Source of the DNA: Cyclobacteriaceae bacterium
GTDB taxonomy: Bacteria; Bacteroidota; Bacteroidia; Cytophagales; Cyclobacteriaceae
DNA: 64,000 bases
Direction: 5' to 3'
Assembly (NCBI GenBank): GCA_019638355.1
Contig: JAHBTY010000004.1
Coordinates: 310,001 to 374,000 of the forward strand
Part shown: piece after piece, positions 22,810 to 31,396 of the stretch
How the letters are laid out: each line of letters opens with the position of its first letter
How positions within the stretch are numbered: position 1 is the first letter of the stretch
Notes under the pieces: generated by a model
Seen by the model: only the letters and a program-made list of their open reading frames with translations
The model's database searches: none
What the model was told of the DNA's origin: nothing
Made by a program: the position numbers and the translations under genes

Positions 22810-25443
22810 TTAGATTAATTGTTTTGCTTTTACCAATACGCTATCCAGGCCTTCTAATTTTTTACCACCAGCTGTTGCAAAGAACGGTTGACCGCCTCCA
22901 CCACCATCAATTTCTTTGGCCAGTTCTTTTACCATATTGCCGGCATGATATTTTTTAGTAGCCTCCAGTTTTTCGCCTAACATAACTGCCACTTGTGGTT
23001 TACCATCTACATCGGCAGCCAGTATCAGCAGCAAATCATCAAACTGATTTCGCAAGGCGTAGGCAATGTTCTTCAGCGAATCGGCATTGGGTACACTTAT
23101 CTTCTCTGAAATTAAAGTGCAGCCATTCCATTTGGTGGCCTTACCCGCCAGTTCATCTTTCAACACGTTGGCTTGTTGCTGGTACATAACCTCCAGTTTT
23201 TTCTCAAGCGCGTGCTTCTCTTCCATTAGCAACTTTGCTGAAGTAAGAATATCCTTCGGATTTTTCAGTATGGATTTAACTTCATTCAATAATCGAAGGT
23301 TATCGTTCAGATACTCCTGCGCACCTTCGGCTGTTACGGCTTCAATCCTGCGCACACCAGCCGCCACCGAACTCTCTGATACAATTTTCAATAACCCGAT
23401 ATTCCCGGTAAACGGAACGTGTGTACCACCACAAAGTTCTACTGAAAATTTGGGATCGAATGTAATCACGCGTACAAACTCGCCATACTTTTCGCCAAAC
23501 AAAGCCATGGCGCCCAACGACTTAGCTTTTTCCAGTGGAACATTACGCTGTTCGTTCAAGGCTATGTTTTCGCGGATCTTTTGATTCACAATGGTTTCTA
23601 CTTTCGCTAACTCAGCATCAGTCATAGCTGCAAAGTGCGAGAAATCGAAACGTAAAATCTTATCGTTAACCAACGAACCTTTTTGTTCTACATGTTTACC
23701 CAACACCTGGCGCAAGGCTGCATGCAGCAAGTGCGTGGCCGAGTGGTTATTCATGGTTTGCCTGCGCTTGCTTTCGTTTACAGAAACAAAATAGGTAGCC
23801 GTCAAATTTTCAGGCAAGGTTTCGGTGTAGTGAACGATCAGTTCGTTTTCTTTTTTGGTATCAATTACTGCAATCTTTTCATTTACGGTTTCAAGAACAC
23901 CAGTATCACCTACCTGCCCACCACTTTCGGCATAAAATGGAGTTTTATCCAATACAATTTGAAACAACTCTTTAATCTTTTGTTTCACCCTGCGGTACTT
24001 CACAATTTTTGCTTCCGCAGAAAGATGTTCGTACCCGATAAACTCAGTCTTTACATCATCGCCAACCAAAATCCAATCGCCTGTTTCTTTGGTGGCATCG
24101 GCTTTGGAGCGGGATTTTTGTTTGGCCATTTCTTCGTGGAAACCTTTTTCATCAACGGAGAAACCGCGCTCACGGGCGATCAATGAAGTTAAGTCGAAAG
24201 GGAAACCGAAGGTGTCGTAGAGTTCGAAGGCTTGTGAACCGGTGATGTTTCCGTTAAAGTTTTCAAAGCGCTTTAAGCCACGCTCCAACGTCCTCAAAAA
24301 CGAAATCTCTTCTTCCAACACTACGCGTGTTACATAATCCAACTGTTGTTGCAACTCCGGGAAAACATCTTTGAACTGGCTTGCAAGAACTGGTACTAAC
24401 TTATGAAAGAATGGCTCTTTGAAATTCAGATAAGAGAATCCATAACGAACCGCTCTTCTTAAAATTCTTCGGATCACATAGCCTGCTCCGGTATTCGAAG
24501 GAAGTTGTCCATCGGCAATCGTAAATGCAACTGCACGAATGTGATCGGCAATTACCCGGATAGCGATGTCGGTTTTGACCTCACCCCCCTGCCCCCTCTC
24601 CACAGGCGAGGGGGTGGTTGCAGTGTAAACAATACCTGCTTCTTTCGCAATGAAGTTTATCAATGGTGTAAACACATCGGTATCATAATTGGAAGTCTTG
24701 CCTTGAATAGCCATGCACAACCGTTCGAAGCCCATGCCGGTGTCAACGTGTTTATCGGGCAGTGGTTCCAATACACCTGATGCCAGGCGATTAAACTGAA
24801 TGAATACAAGATTCCATATCTCCACCACTTGGGGATGGTCGCTGTTCACTAACTCTTTACCGGGCTTTTGCTTCACTTCCGCCTCGGGGCGTAAGTCAAT
24901 GTGAATTTCTGAACAGGGTCCGCATGGGCCTTGGTCACCCATCTCCCAAAAATTATCTTTCTTAATGCCGTGGATGATGCGGTCTTCACTTACAAATTGT
25001 TTCCACAACTCTTTTGCTTCCTCATCTACCGGAAGGTTATCGTTCTTATCGCCACCAAAAACGGTAACATAAAGTCTTTCTTTCGGTAGTTTGTATTCTT
25101 CCGTTAACAACTCCCACGCCCAGGCAATTGCTTCCTTCTTAAAGTAATCGCCAAAGCTCCAGTTACCCAACATCTCGAACATGGTATGATGGTAGGTATC
25201 GAGCCCTACATCTTCCAGGTCGTTATGCTTACCGCTTACGCGTAAACATTTTTGGGTATCGGCAATGCGGTTATATTTCGATACGCTGTTGCCCAAAAAG
25301 TAATCTTTAAACTGCACCATGCCCGAGTTGGTGAAGAGCAAAGTGGGATCGTTTTTGAGTACGAGCGGGGCCGAAGGCACGATCTTATGACCCTTATTTT
25401 CAAAAAAATCGAGGAATTTCCGTCTGATTGAAGCTGAATCCAT
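22810..25443 (-). CDS. alaS: Alanyl-tRNA synthetase (with in-frame repeat insertion)
   Basis: 877 residues. Class II catalytic core: SIRRKFLDFFENKGHKIVPS at the N-terminus, TLLFTNSGMVQFKDYFLG and GDQGPCGPCSEIH. The middle tRNA-binding domain has VIADHIRAVAFTIADGQLPS and RRILRRAVRYG. The editing domain carries HSATHLLHAALRQVLG and VELCGGTHVPFTGNIG, whose His and Cys residues bind zinc. The C-terminal DHHA1 domain has GGGGGQPFFATAGG. It charges tRNA(Ala) and clears mischarged Ser/Gly. Unusual: around residues 277-290 the segment TTPSPVERGQGGEV interrupts the conserved region just before the IRVIADHIR block; it is encoded by a palindromic DNA repeat (24592-24614). The frame is kept, so the enzyme should still work. 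Confidence 0.98.
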   Translation of the reverse strand: MDSASIRRKFLDFFENKGHKIVPSAPLVLKNDPTLLFTNSGMVQFKDYFLGNSVSKYNRIADTQKCLRVSGKHNDLEDVGLDTYHHTMFEMLGNWSFGDYFKKEAIAWAWELLTEEYKLPKERLYVTVFGGDKNDNLPVDEEAKELWKQFVSEDRIIHGIKKDNFWEMGDQGPCGPCSEIHIDLRPEAEVKQKPGKELVNSDHPQVVEIWNLVFIQFNRLASGVLEPLPDKHVDTGMGFERLCMAIQGKTSNYDTDVFTPLINFIAKEAGIVYTATTPSPVERGQGGEVKTDIAIRVIADHIRAVAFTIADGQLPSNTGAGYVIRRILRRAVRYGFSYLNFKEPFFHKLVPVLASQFKDVFPELQQQLDYVTRVVLEEEISFLRTLERGLKRFENFNGNITGSQAFELYDTFGFPFDLTSLIARERGFSVDEKGFHEEMAKQKSRSKADATKETGDWILVGDDVKTEFIGYEHLSAEAKIVKYRRVKQKIKELFQIVLDKTPFYAESGGQVGDTGVLETVNEKIAVIDTKKENELIVHYTETLPENLTATYFVSVNESKRRQTMNNHSATHLLHAALRQVLGKHVEQKGSLVNDKILRFDFSHFAAMTDAELAKVETIVNQKIRENIALNEQRNVPLEKAKSLGAMALFGEKYGEFVRVITFDPKFSVELCGGTHVPFTGNIGLLKIVSESSVAAGVRRIEAVTAEGAQEYLNDNLRLLNEVKSILKNPKDILTSAKLLMEEKHALEKKLEVMYQQQANVLKDELAGKATKWNGCTLISEKISVPNADSLKNIAYALRNQFDDLLLILAADVDGKPQVAVMLGEKLEATKKYHAGNMVKELAKEIDGGGGGQPFFATAGGKKLEGLDSVLVKAKQLI
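24578..24619. repeat. Palindromic GC-rich repeat inside alaS
   Basis: CCCCCTCTCC (24592-24601) pairs with GGCGAGGGGG (24605-24614) around a 3-nt loop, with one mismatch; flanking bases extend it slightly. The C/G-tract composition is unlike the surrounding coding sequence. Similar 'CCCCTCTCC' hairpins are found dispersed in many Bacteroidota genomes, mostly between genes. Confidence 0.8.
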
Positions 25444-25618
25444 TAATTCTAAGTCCGTTTTAACTTTTGCAAGTGGTGTTTTTCTCTATATTTATGGGTT
25501 TTTAACCCGGATAAGCCACAAAATTAACCCGCTTGGGCTCATTTTGAAATGAAAGGTTGATTTTCGAGTGTTGGGATAAAGGTTAATCCGGATAACGATT
25601 ATGGTGTTAACCCCACGC

Positions 25619-26590
25619 ATGGCGCGAACAAAATTTTATTACAACCCCAAAACGTTACGGTACGAACGCGCCCGATTTACGGTAGTGCGATTTGCCATGG
25701 CCATTGTAGGCTACCTGGTTTTTGGTGTTGTATTTTTTGCTGCGCTCCTCTTTCTTCAAAACCTGATCATTGAAACTCCTCACGAAAAACAATTGCGAGC
25801 CGAAAACCGGGCATTGAAAGAGCATAAGGTTATACTCTCTTCCTTATTGTCAGAATCGAATCAAAAACTTAACGAATTAAAAAAGCACGATCTTTCGCTT
25901 TACCAGCGCTTGTTTGAAACACAAGCACCCTATGCCACCAACCAGGTGCTACCCGAACGCGAAGAAATTCTTGAATTGAATGCATCCGAATTTAATGAAT
26001 CTGTTTCGCAACTTGGAAACCGGTTTTCTGAGTTGGTACAAGTAGCCCGTACCGGCAACCGGTTTTTTGGATTGAAGGCCCGGGTTGTGCGCAACGATAT
26101 ACCTGCGTTAATTACTACTCCTTCCATAGCCCCCGTGCAAAATTTTGAAATCGAAAAATTGGTATCGGGTTTTGGTACTCGCATAAACCCTTTCCATAAA
26201 GGTAAATACCAACACGATGGAGTGGACATAGCAACCCCACGAGGTTCGGCTGTGGTAGCAACCGCCCCCGGCAGGGTGTTAATTACCAAAAAGAGCGATT
26301 TGGTTGCTGGTTACGGTAACTACCTTGAAATTGATCATGGTAACGGATATATAACCCGGTATGCACACCTGGAAGACATTGCAGTGCGCACCGGCCAAAA
26401 AATAGAAAAAGGACAAGTAATTGCCGCCATTGGAAGCACCGGAGGCTCCATTGCGCCACACCTGCACTACGAAGTTATTAAGAATGGAGTTAGCCTTGAT
26501 CCGATCAAATTTTTTATGGAGGGAATTTCTTCCGCTCAATATAAAGTGCTTGTAAGTCTTTCGAAGAAACAAAACCAATCGTTGGACTAA
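25619..26590 (+). CDS. M23 family metallopeptidase (first of two)
   Basis: 323 residues from the ATG at 25619 (MARTKFYYNPKTLRYERARF), which matches the start of the downstream paralogue (MNRMRYIYNEETCKYEPVIV); an upstream ATG at 25601 would add six residues. One membrane segment (about 22-45), a coiled-coil stretch (EKQLRAENRALKEHKVILSSL), then a LytM/M23 domain at the C-terminus: HDGVDIATPRGSAVVAT (zinc His and Asp) and HLHYEVIKNG. Such enzymes cut peptidoglycan cross-bridges or regulate those that do; being membrane-anchored and coiled-coil it may work in cell division like EnvC. It is next to alaS, divergent from it. Confidence 0.92.
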   Translation: MARTKFYYNPKTLRYERARFTVVRFAMAIVGYLVFGVVFFAALLFLQNLIIETPHEKQLRAENRALKEHKVILSSLLSESNQKLNELKKHDLSLYQRLFETQAPYATNQVLPEREEILELNASEFNESVSQLGNRFSELVQVARTGNRFFGLKARVVRNDIPALITTPSIAPVQNFEIEKLVSGFGTRINPFHKGKYQHDGVDIATPRGSAVVATAPGRVLITKKSDLVAGYGNYLEIDHGNGYITRYAHLEDIAVRTGQKIEKGQVIAAIGSTGGSIAPHLHYEVIKNGVSLDPIKFFMEGISSAQYKVLVSLSKKQNQSLD

Positions 26591-26591
26591 C

Positions 26592-27551
26592 ATGAACCGG
26601 ATGCGATACATATACAACGAAGAAACCTGCAAATATGAGCCGGTAATTGTATCGCCTAAAGATGCAGCAAAAAAACTGTTCCGGTTTTTAGGAGTATCAT
26701 TTTTGTTAGGTGTTGCCGGAATGCTTTATTTTAATTCGCACTACCCACACCTGGACGAAACGTTACAAGCTCAAACTAACCAAGGCTTAAAAGCAGAATG
26801 GAACGTTGTGTACAAACAGTTAGATCGTACTTCAACCCAGTTAAGTGCTTTGGAACATAATGATGATCACAACTATCGGGTAATTCTTGATTTAGAACCG
26901 CTTGATCAATCGCAACGCGAAGCCGGAGTAGGTGGTCGTGAAAAACTAAGTGAGGCTATTATCTACCCTTTAGTGCGAAACGCCTATGAGCAAGCCGAAA
27001 AACTAAAGAACCGCCTTGAGATTGAAGCCCAATCATTGCAGCAACTTAAAGAAGAACTTGAGAAAAAAGAAAAGATGTGGGCTTCGCGCCCTGCCATACA
27101 GCCCGTAAGCAATAAAGACCTTAAACAATTACATACACTTTTTGGATTGCGTTTGCACCCACTGCTTGGTTATGTAAGGCCCCACAATGGGTTGGATTTT
27201 ACCGCACCAACAGGCGCACCCATTTATTCAACAGGCGATGGTACCGTAAGCTTAGCCCAGTATTCCGAATCATTAGGCAATATGGTTTTTATCGATCACG
27301 GTTTCGGTTTTCAAACACGCTATGGCCACATGACCAGGTTTATTGTATATGCGGGTGAAAAAGTAAAACGCGGCCAGGTTATTGGTTATGTAGGAAATAC
27401 CGGCTTATCAGTAGCCGCCCATTTGCATTACGAGGTTTTATACCAGGGTACTTACTTAAACCCTATTAACTTCTTTCAGCGCGATTTGAATAATAAAGAA
27501 TATGAAAAGCTGATTGAGATTGGCAGCCAGTCTGTTACATCACTGGACTAA
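26592..27551 (+). CDS. M23 family metallopeptidase (second of two)
   Basis: 319 residues, 1 nt after the first M23 gene and in the same layout: YIYNEETCKYE at the N-terminus, one membrane segment (about 31-48), a coiled-coil (EQAEKLKNRLEIEAQSLQQL), and a LytM domain with RPHNGLDFTAPTGAPIYST, DHGFGFQTRYGHM and HLHYEVLYQGTYLNPINFF. The zinc-site His and Asp residues are kept, so activity is likely. The two proteins are clear paralogues from a tandem duplication and share a transcript. Confidence 0.92.
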   Translation: MNRMRYIYNEETCKYEPVIVSPKDAAKKLFRFLGVSFLLGVAGMLYFNSHYPHLDETLQAQTNQGLKAEWNVVYKQLDRTSTQLSALEHNDDHNYRVILDLEPLDQSQREAGVGGREKLSEAIIYPLVRNAYEQAEKLKNRLEIEAQSLQQLKEELEKKEKMWASRPAIQPVSNKDLKQLHTLFGLRLHPLLGYVRPHNGLDFTAPTGAPIYSTGDGTVSLAQYSESLGNMVFIDHGFGFQTRYGHMTRFIVYAGEKVKRGQVIGYVGNTGLSVAAHLHYEVLYQGTYLNPINFFQRDLNNKEYEKLIEIGSQSVTSLD

Positions 27552-27565
27552 GGGTTGCAAAGACT

Positions 27566-27603
27566 TTTCAGGTCTTTATAACAAAATAGTAAAAGACCTG
27601 GAA
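27566..27603. repeat. Inverted repeat after the M23 genes
   Basis: TTTCAGGTCTTT (27566-27577) / AAAGACCTGGAA (27592-27603), 12-bp arms with one mismatch and a 14-nt loop. A competing small hairpin (AAGAC/GTCTT, 27560-27576) overlaps the left arm. It may end the M23 transcript or be a dispersed repeat. Confidence 0.55.
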
Positions 27604-27630
27604 GGTATCCATGAATAAACCTGTAACTCT

Positions 27631-27638
27631 TATATTTG
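27631..27638 (+). promoter_or_regulatory. Possible -7 promoter element of the CapA-like gene
   Basis: TATATTTG fits TAnnTTTG and lies 20 bp before the start codon at 27658. No good -33 element is seen. Confidence 0.45.
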
Positions 27639-27657
27639 CGGCCTTTGAATTGTACCT

Positions 27658-28698
27658 ATGCGCAGCATTTGTTTCGTTATTTTAATTATTGGATCATTAA
27701 ATCTATCGGCTCAAAAAAAGGATACGGTAACTGTAATTGGTGTAGGCGATATTATGATGGGCACCAACTATCCTGATAAGGGCGGGCTTCCTCCCAACGA
27801 TGGCATCGATCTCTTTAAAGAAGTAGCGTCCGTTTTGCAAAATGCCGATGTTACAATGGGCAACCTGGAGGGCGTATTGTTAGATGAAGGCGGCACCGCT
27901 AAAACATGTCGCGATCCTAAGGTATGTTATGTTTTTCGAAGCCCCGTTAAGTATGCACACAATCTGGCTGCTGCCGGATTTGATATTATGAGCCTGGCAA
28001 ACAACCATGCCGGAGATTTTGGTGATGCCGGCAGGCGCAGCAGCATGAAAGCGCTGGATGATGTGGGAATAAAACATGCCGGCCTTACAACCACACCATA
28101 TGTTGTATTTGAAAAGAATGGCGTGCGTTACGGTTTTACTGCTTTTGCCCCCAACAGCGGTTGCCTGAGTTTGAATGATTTAGTTGCCGCTAAAGCCATT
28201 GTTCAAAAGCTAGATTCGCTAAGTGATGTAGTAATCGTCTCCTTTCATGGTGGTGCCGAAGGGCCACAACATCAGCACGTGCCCCGCAAAAACGAAATTT
28301 TTTATGGAGAAGACCGGGGCAATGTGTATGCATTTGCTCACGGGTTGATCGATTCCGGTGCTGACATCATTTTTGGACATGGGCCGCACGTTACCCGCGC
28401 CATCGAAGTATATAAAAACAGGTTTATTGCCTATAGCCTGGGAAACTTCTGCACGTATAGCGGCATAAATGTAAATGGTGTAAACGGTCTTGCACCTATA
28501 ATTAAGGTCTATGCGACCCCGCAAGGTCAATTTTTGAAAGCCAAAATTACCGCTACTAACCAAACCTTCCGGGCACCTGTAAAAATAGATTCACAACAGC
28601 AAGTGCTTAAGCGTATTCAGCAGCTTACGCGCGAGGATTTTCCAGAGAGCACTCTGAAAATCAACGATGATGGTTGGGTTTTGCCATCCACAAAATGA
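27658..28698 (+). CDS. CapA-family exported protein (metallophosphatase fold)
   Basis: 346 residues. Signal peptide MRSICFVILIIGSLNLSAQ. The PGA_cap/CapA pattern follows in order: GVGDIMMGTNYP (metal-binding Asp), GNLEGVLLDEG, SLANNHAGDFGDAGRRSS, VIVSFHGGAEG, GADIIFGHGPHVTRA and YSLGNFC. These motifs are shared with poly-gamma-glutamate CapA and with calcineurin-like phosphoesterases. It is probably a periplasmic hydrolase or part of an extracellular polymer system; the substrate is unknown. No other capsule gene is near. Confidence 0.9.
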   Translation: MRSICFVILIIGSLNLSAQKKDTVTVIGVGDIMMGTNYPDKGGLPPNDGIDLFKEVASVLQNADVTMGNLEGVLLDEGGTAKTCRDPKVCYVFRSPVKYAHNLAAAGFDIMSLANNHAGDFGDAGRRSSMKALDDVGIKHAGLTTTPYVVFEKNGVRYGFTAFAPNSGCLSLNDLVAAKAIVQKLDSLSDVVIVSFHGGAEGPQHQHVPRKNEIFYGEDRGNVYAFAHGLIDSGADIIFGHGPHVTRAIEVYKNRFIAYSLGNFCTYSGINVNGVNGLAPIIKVYATPQGQFLKAKITATNQTFRAPVKIDSQQQVLKRIQQLTREDFPESTLKINDDGWVLPSTK

Positions 28699-28813
28699 TG
28701 TGCATAGCTTGTCGATAAAAAAAAGTTACCGCGTTGCTTCAAGTTTAAAGAATTGTTACTTTGCACAGAGTTCGCGAAAAGATTGCAGCTCAACCAGGCC
28801 CCTTTAGTCCCTC

Positions 28814-29149
28814 ATGGCGTATAAAGAAAAAGAAATTGAGAAGATATATTACTCAATCGGTGAAGTAGCCGAGATGTTTAATGTAGCCCCCTCCCTTATT
28901 CGCTTCTGGGAATCTGAGTTCGACCTTATTCAGCCCAAGAAAAACCGAAAAGGCAATCGTCAGTTTACCAAGGAAGACATTGATCACGTCCGCACCATTT
29001 ACCACCTCGTAAAAGAGAAAGGCTTTACGTTGCAGGGTGCGAAGGAAATGCTGAAAAACGATACCCAGGCTGTACGTGATAAAATGGATCTGCTCGATTC
29101 GTTAAAAAAGGTTCGACAGTTCCTGGTGCAGGTGCGCGAAAAATTATAA
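28814..29149 (+). CDS. MerR-family transcriptional regulator
   Basis: 111 residues. The MerR HTH is at residues about 11-80: YSIGEVAEMFNVAPSLIRFW, ESEFDLIQPKKNRKGNRQFT and EDIDHVRTIYHLVKEKGFTL. The usual effector-binding C-terminus is very short (LLDSLKKVRQFLVQVREKL), so no metal or drug site is visible. MerR-dprA adjacency is frequent in Bacteroidota and is found here too (38 nt before dprA), possibly one transcript. Confidence 0.93.
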   Translation: MAYKEKEIEKIYYSIGEVAEMFNVAPSLIRFWESEFDLIQPKKNRKGNRQFTKEDIDHVRTIYHLVKEKGFTLQGAKEMLKNDTQAVRDKMDLLDSLKKVRQFLVQVREKL

Positions 29150-29187
29150 TCCTCAACTTTTAGTTACTTAAATTCCGGTCTCAACGC

Positions 29188-30288
29188 ATGGATCAGGAAC
29201 GACTTTCATTTTTAGCCTTACATTTTACACCGGGTATTGGTGATTTTCTACTGAAGCAAGTTGTAAGTTATTGCGGTTCGGCCGAACAGGTTTTCAAAAC
29301 ACCAAAAGGTAAACTCCTGAAGATACCCGGTGTGGGCGAAGTTTCTGCAGAAGCCATTAAACACGGTAATACTTTTCAGCAAGCTGAAAAAGAATTGAAG
29401 AAAGCGGAGCGCGAGGAAGTTGAACTTATTCTTTATACCGATAAAAAATATCCGGTGCGCCTGAAAGCAATTGAAGATGCTCCGGCTCTACTCTATTATA
29501 AAGGCAATCAAAACCTGAATGTGCCCAAGGCAGTTGGTATTGTAGGTACACGACAGGCCACCGAATATGGTAAAGAAATGGTAGAGCGTATTTGCCAGGA
29601 ACTCGTTCCGCATCATGCATTGATTATTAGTGGCCTTGCGTACGGAATTGATATTGCTGCACACAAAGCAGCATTAAAAAATAATTTGCCGACTATTGGT
29701 GTAATGGGCAGTGGCATGGATGTGATTTATCCGGCAGCACATAAGGAAACCGCGAAGAAGATGCAGAACCTTGGTGCCCTGATTACGGAGAACCGCTTTG
29801 GTACCAAACCCGATGCCCACAATTTTCCGGCTCGCAACCGCATTATTGCCGGCATGTGCGATGCATTAATTGTAGTAGAAGCAGCCGAGAAAGGTGGCGC
29901 TTTAATTACAGCCGACATTGCCAACAGTTATAACAAAGATGTGTTTGCAGTGCCGGGCAACCTGATCCAGAGTTATTCAGAGGGCTGCAACAAGTTGATT
30001 AAAACCAATCGTGCTAATTTATATTCATCCGTAAAAGACCTGGAGTATATCATGAACTGGTCGGCCGAAACCACGGCCGTTGCGCAACCGGTTTTGGATT
30101 TGAGCGCGTTTGATGTTGATGAACAAACCGTAATTCGCATACTGAAAGAACGTAACGCGCCCGTAATGATTGATGAGTTGAGTTTCAAATCATCAATCTC
30201 ACCCAGCAAACTTGCTTCACTATTGCTTACATTGGAATTTAAGAATGTGGTGAAGTCGCTACCGGGAAAGATGTTTACTCTGAAATAG
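29188..30288 (+). CDS. dprA: DNA-processing protein DprA
   Basis: 366 residues. N-terminal HhH-type helical part (LLKIPGVGEVSAEAI), then the Rossmann-type DprA/Smf core: GIVGTRQATEYGKEMVERI, IISGLAYGIDIAAHKAAL, TIGVMGSGMDVIYPAAHKE, LITENRFGTKPDAHNFPARN and VVEAAEKGGALITADIAN (key parts). A C-terminal winged-helix (about 310-366, VMIDELSFKSSISPSKLASL) completes the protein. DprA loads RecA on incoming single-stranded DNA during natural transformation. It lies behind the MerR gene. Confidence 0.97.
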   Translation: MDQERLSFLALHFTPGIGDFLLKQVVSYCGSAEQVFKTPKGKLLKIPGVGEVSAEAIKHGNTFQQAEKELKKAEREEVELILYTDKKYPVRLKAIEDAPALLYYKGNQNLNVPKAVGIVGTRQATEYGKEMVERICQELVPHHALIISGLAYGIDIAAHKAALKNNLPTIGVMGSGMDVIYPAAHKETAKKMQNLGALITENRFGTKPDAHNFPARNRIIAGMCDALIVVEAAEKGGALITADIANSYNKDVFAVPGNLIQSYSEGCNKLIKTNRANLYSSVKDLEYIMNWSAETTAVAQPVLDLSAFDVDEQTVIRILKERNAPVMIDELSFKSSISPSKLASLLLTLEFKNVVKSLPGKMFTLK

Positions 30289-30382
30289 TTGCTGGTTGCT
30301 TGTCTCTGGTTTCTGGTTGATCAGAGTAACCTTACGAAGATACTGATTAATGTTCACCGAATTCTGACTACTGATTACTGAC
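30289..30382. other. Low-complexity intergenic spacer between convergent genes
   Basis: Contains near-repeats of the kind TTGCTGGTTGCTTG and TACTGATTACTGACTTACTG. It has no gene, hairpin terminator or promoter that I can support. Such spacers are common in Bacteroidota. Confidence 0.5.
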
Positions 30383-31225
30383 TTACTGAAATACCCCGTT
30401 CGCCATTATTAACGCCTTATTAAATTCTTCCTTATTCAGTTTTAAATCAACTTTTGATTCTAAAACAGAAACAATAGTCTCTGTTGCCATATTCCCAACC
30501 AACTCATCTTTCGCCATCGGGCAACCGCCATAGCCTTTGAGGGCGCCATCAAATCGTTGACAACCCGAACTAAAAGCCGCTTCAATTTTTTCTATACTTG
30601 TTTTAGGATTAGAATGGAGGTGTGCACCAAACTCGATAGTTGGAAATTTTTTGATAAGCGATTTAAAAAGATATTCTATTTGTGCTGGCTCAGAAACGCC
30701 AATCGTATCGGCCAACGAAATAATCTTTACCCCAAGTGTAGCCAGTATATCTGCAAACTGCTCTACAATCTCAACATCATATGGATCGTTATACGGATTG
30801 CCAAACCCCATGCTTATATAGACAACCTGTTGCTTGTTATACTTTTCACACAACTCCTGAATTTCGCTCACCACATTCAAGGCTTCGCTAATCGATTTGT
30901 TGGTATTCCGCTGTTGAAAAGTTTCTGAGATCGAAAGCGGAAACCCCAGATAACGAATGGCTTGGAACGTACAGGCATCTTCTGCTCCGCGTACATTGGC
31001 CACAATGGCCAGTAGTTTAGATGATGTGTTTGCTAAATTGAGTGCTGCCAACACCTCAGCAGTATCGCGCATTTGCGGAATGGCCTTGGGTGAAACAAAA
31101 CTTCCAAAATCAATCGTATCGAAACCAACCATTAGCAACTGGTTGAGATAGGCAACTTTTTTTTCAGTCGGGATAAACTCTTGTAGCCCTTGCATGGCAT
31201 CGCGCGGGCACTCAATAATCTTCAT
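30383..31225 (-). CDS. Hydroxymethylglutaryl-CoA lyase
   Basis: 280 residues, TIM-barrel DRE-type family. Key segments: IECPRDAMQGLQEFIPTEKK at the N-terminus (the Arg-Asp pair of the active site), FGSFVSPKAIPQMRDTAEVL, ISLADTIGVSEP, FGAHLHSNPKTSIEKIEAAF (metal-binding His pair) and GYGGCPMAKDELVGNMATE (the catalytic cysteine loop). The enzyme splits HMG-CoA into acetyl-CoA and acetoacetate in leucine catabolism. Slightly shorter than the mitochondrial form, normal for bacteria. No other leucine-degradation gene is in the window. Confidence 0.93.
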   Translation of the reverse strand: MKIIECPRDAMQGLQEFIPTEKKVAYLNQLLMVGFDTIDFGSFVSPKAIPQMRDTAEVLAALNLANTSSKLLAIVANVRGAEDACTFQAIRYLGFPLSISETFQQRNTNKSISEALNVVSEIQELCEKYNKQQVVYISMGFGNPYNDPYDVEIVEQFADILATLGVKIISLADTIGVSEPAQIEYLFKSLIKKFPTIEFGAHLHSNPKTSIEKIEAAFSSGCQRFDGALKGYGGCPMAKDELVGNMATETIVSVLESKVDLKLNKEEFNKALIMANGVFQ

Positions 31226-31396
31226 GCGATTAAGGTACTGTTAACTTTTTGTTCCGGCAACAATCCTTTTAAAATACGGTAAGCACATATACTCGAATTT
31301 TTTCGGGTAGTAATCGGAAGTATTGTCTATTTAACTGAAAAACCTGTCGTATCTTCGTTCTCAAAGAATTAATTTACGATGTGATATAAAATTGCT

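Noticed and set aside
24505-24780. Plus-strand frame across the alaS repeat (LTPLPPLHRRGGG type).
   Set aside because: It is the antisense reading of alaS; the Pro/Gly-rich part is only the palindromic repeat.
30289-30382. Spacer with TACTGATTACTGACTTACTG considered as a regulatory array.
   Set aside because: The copies are degenerate, and the spacer lies between two convergent gene ends where no promoter is needed.
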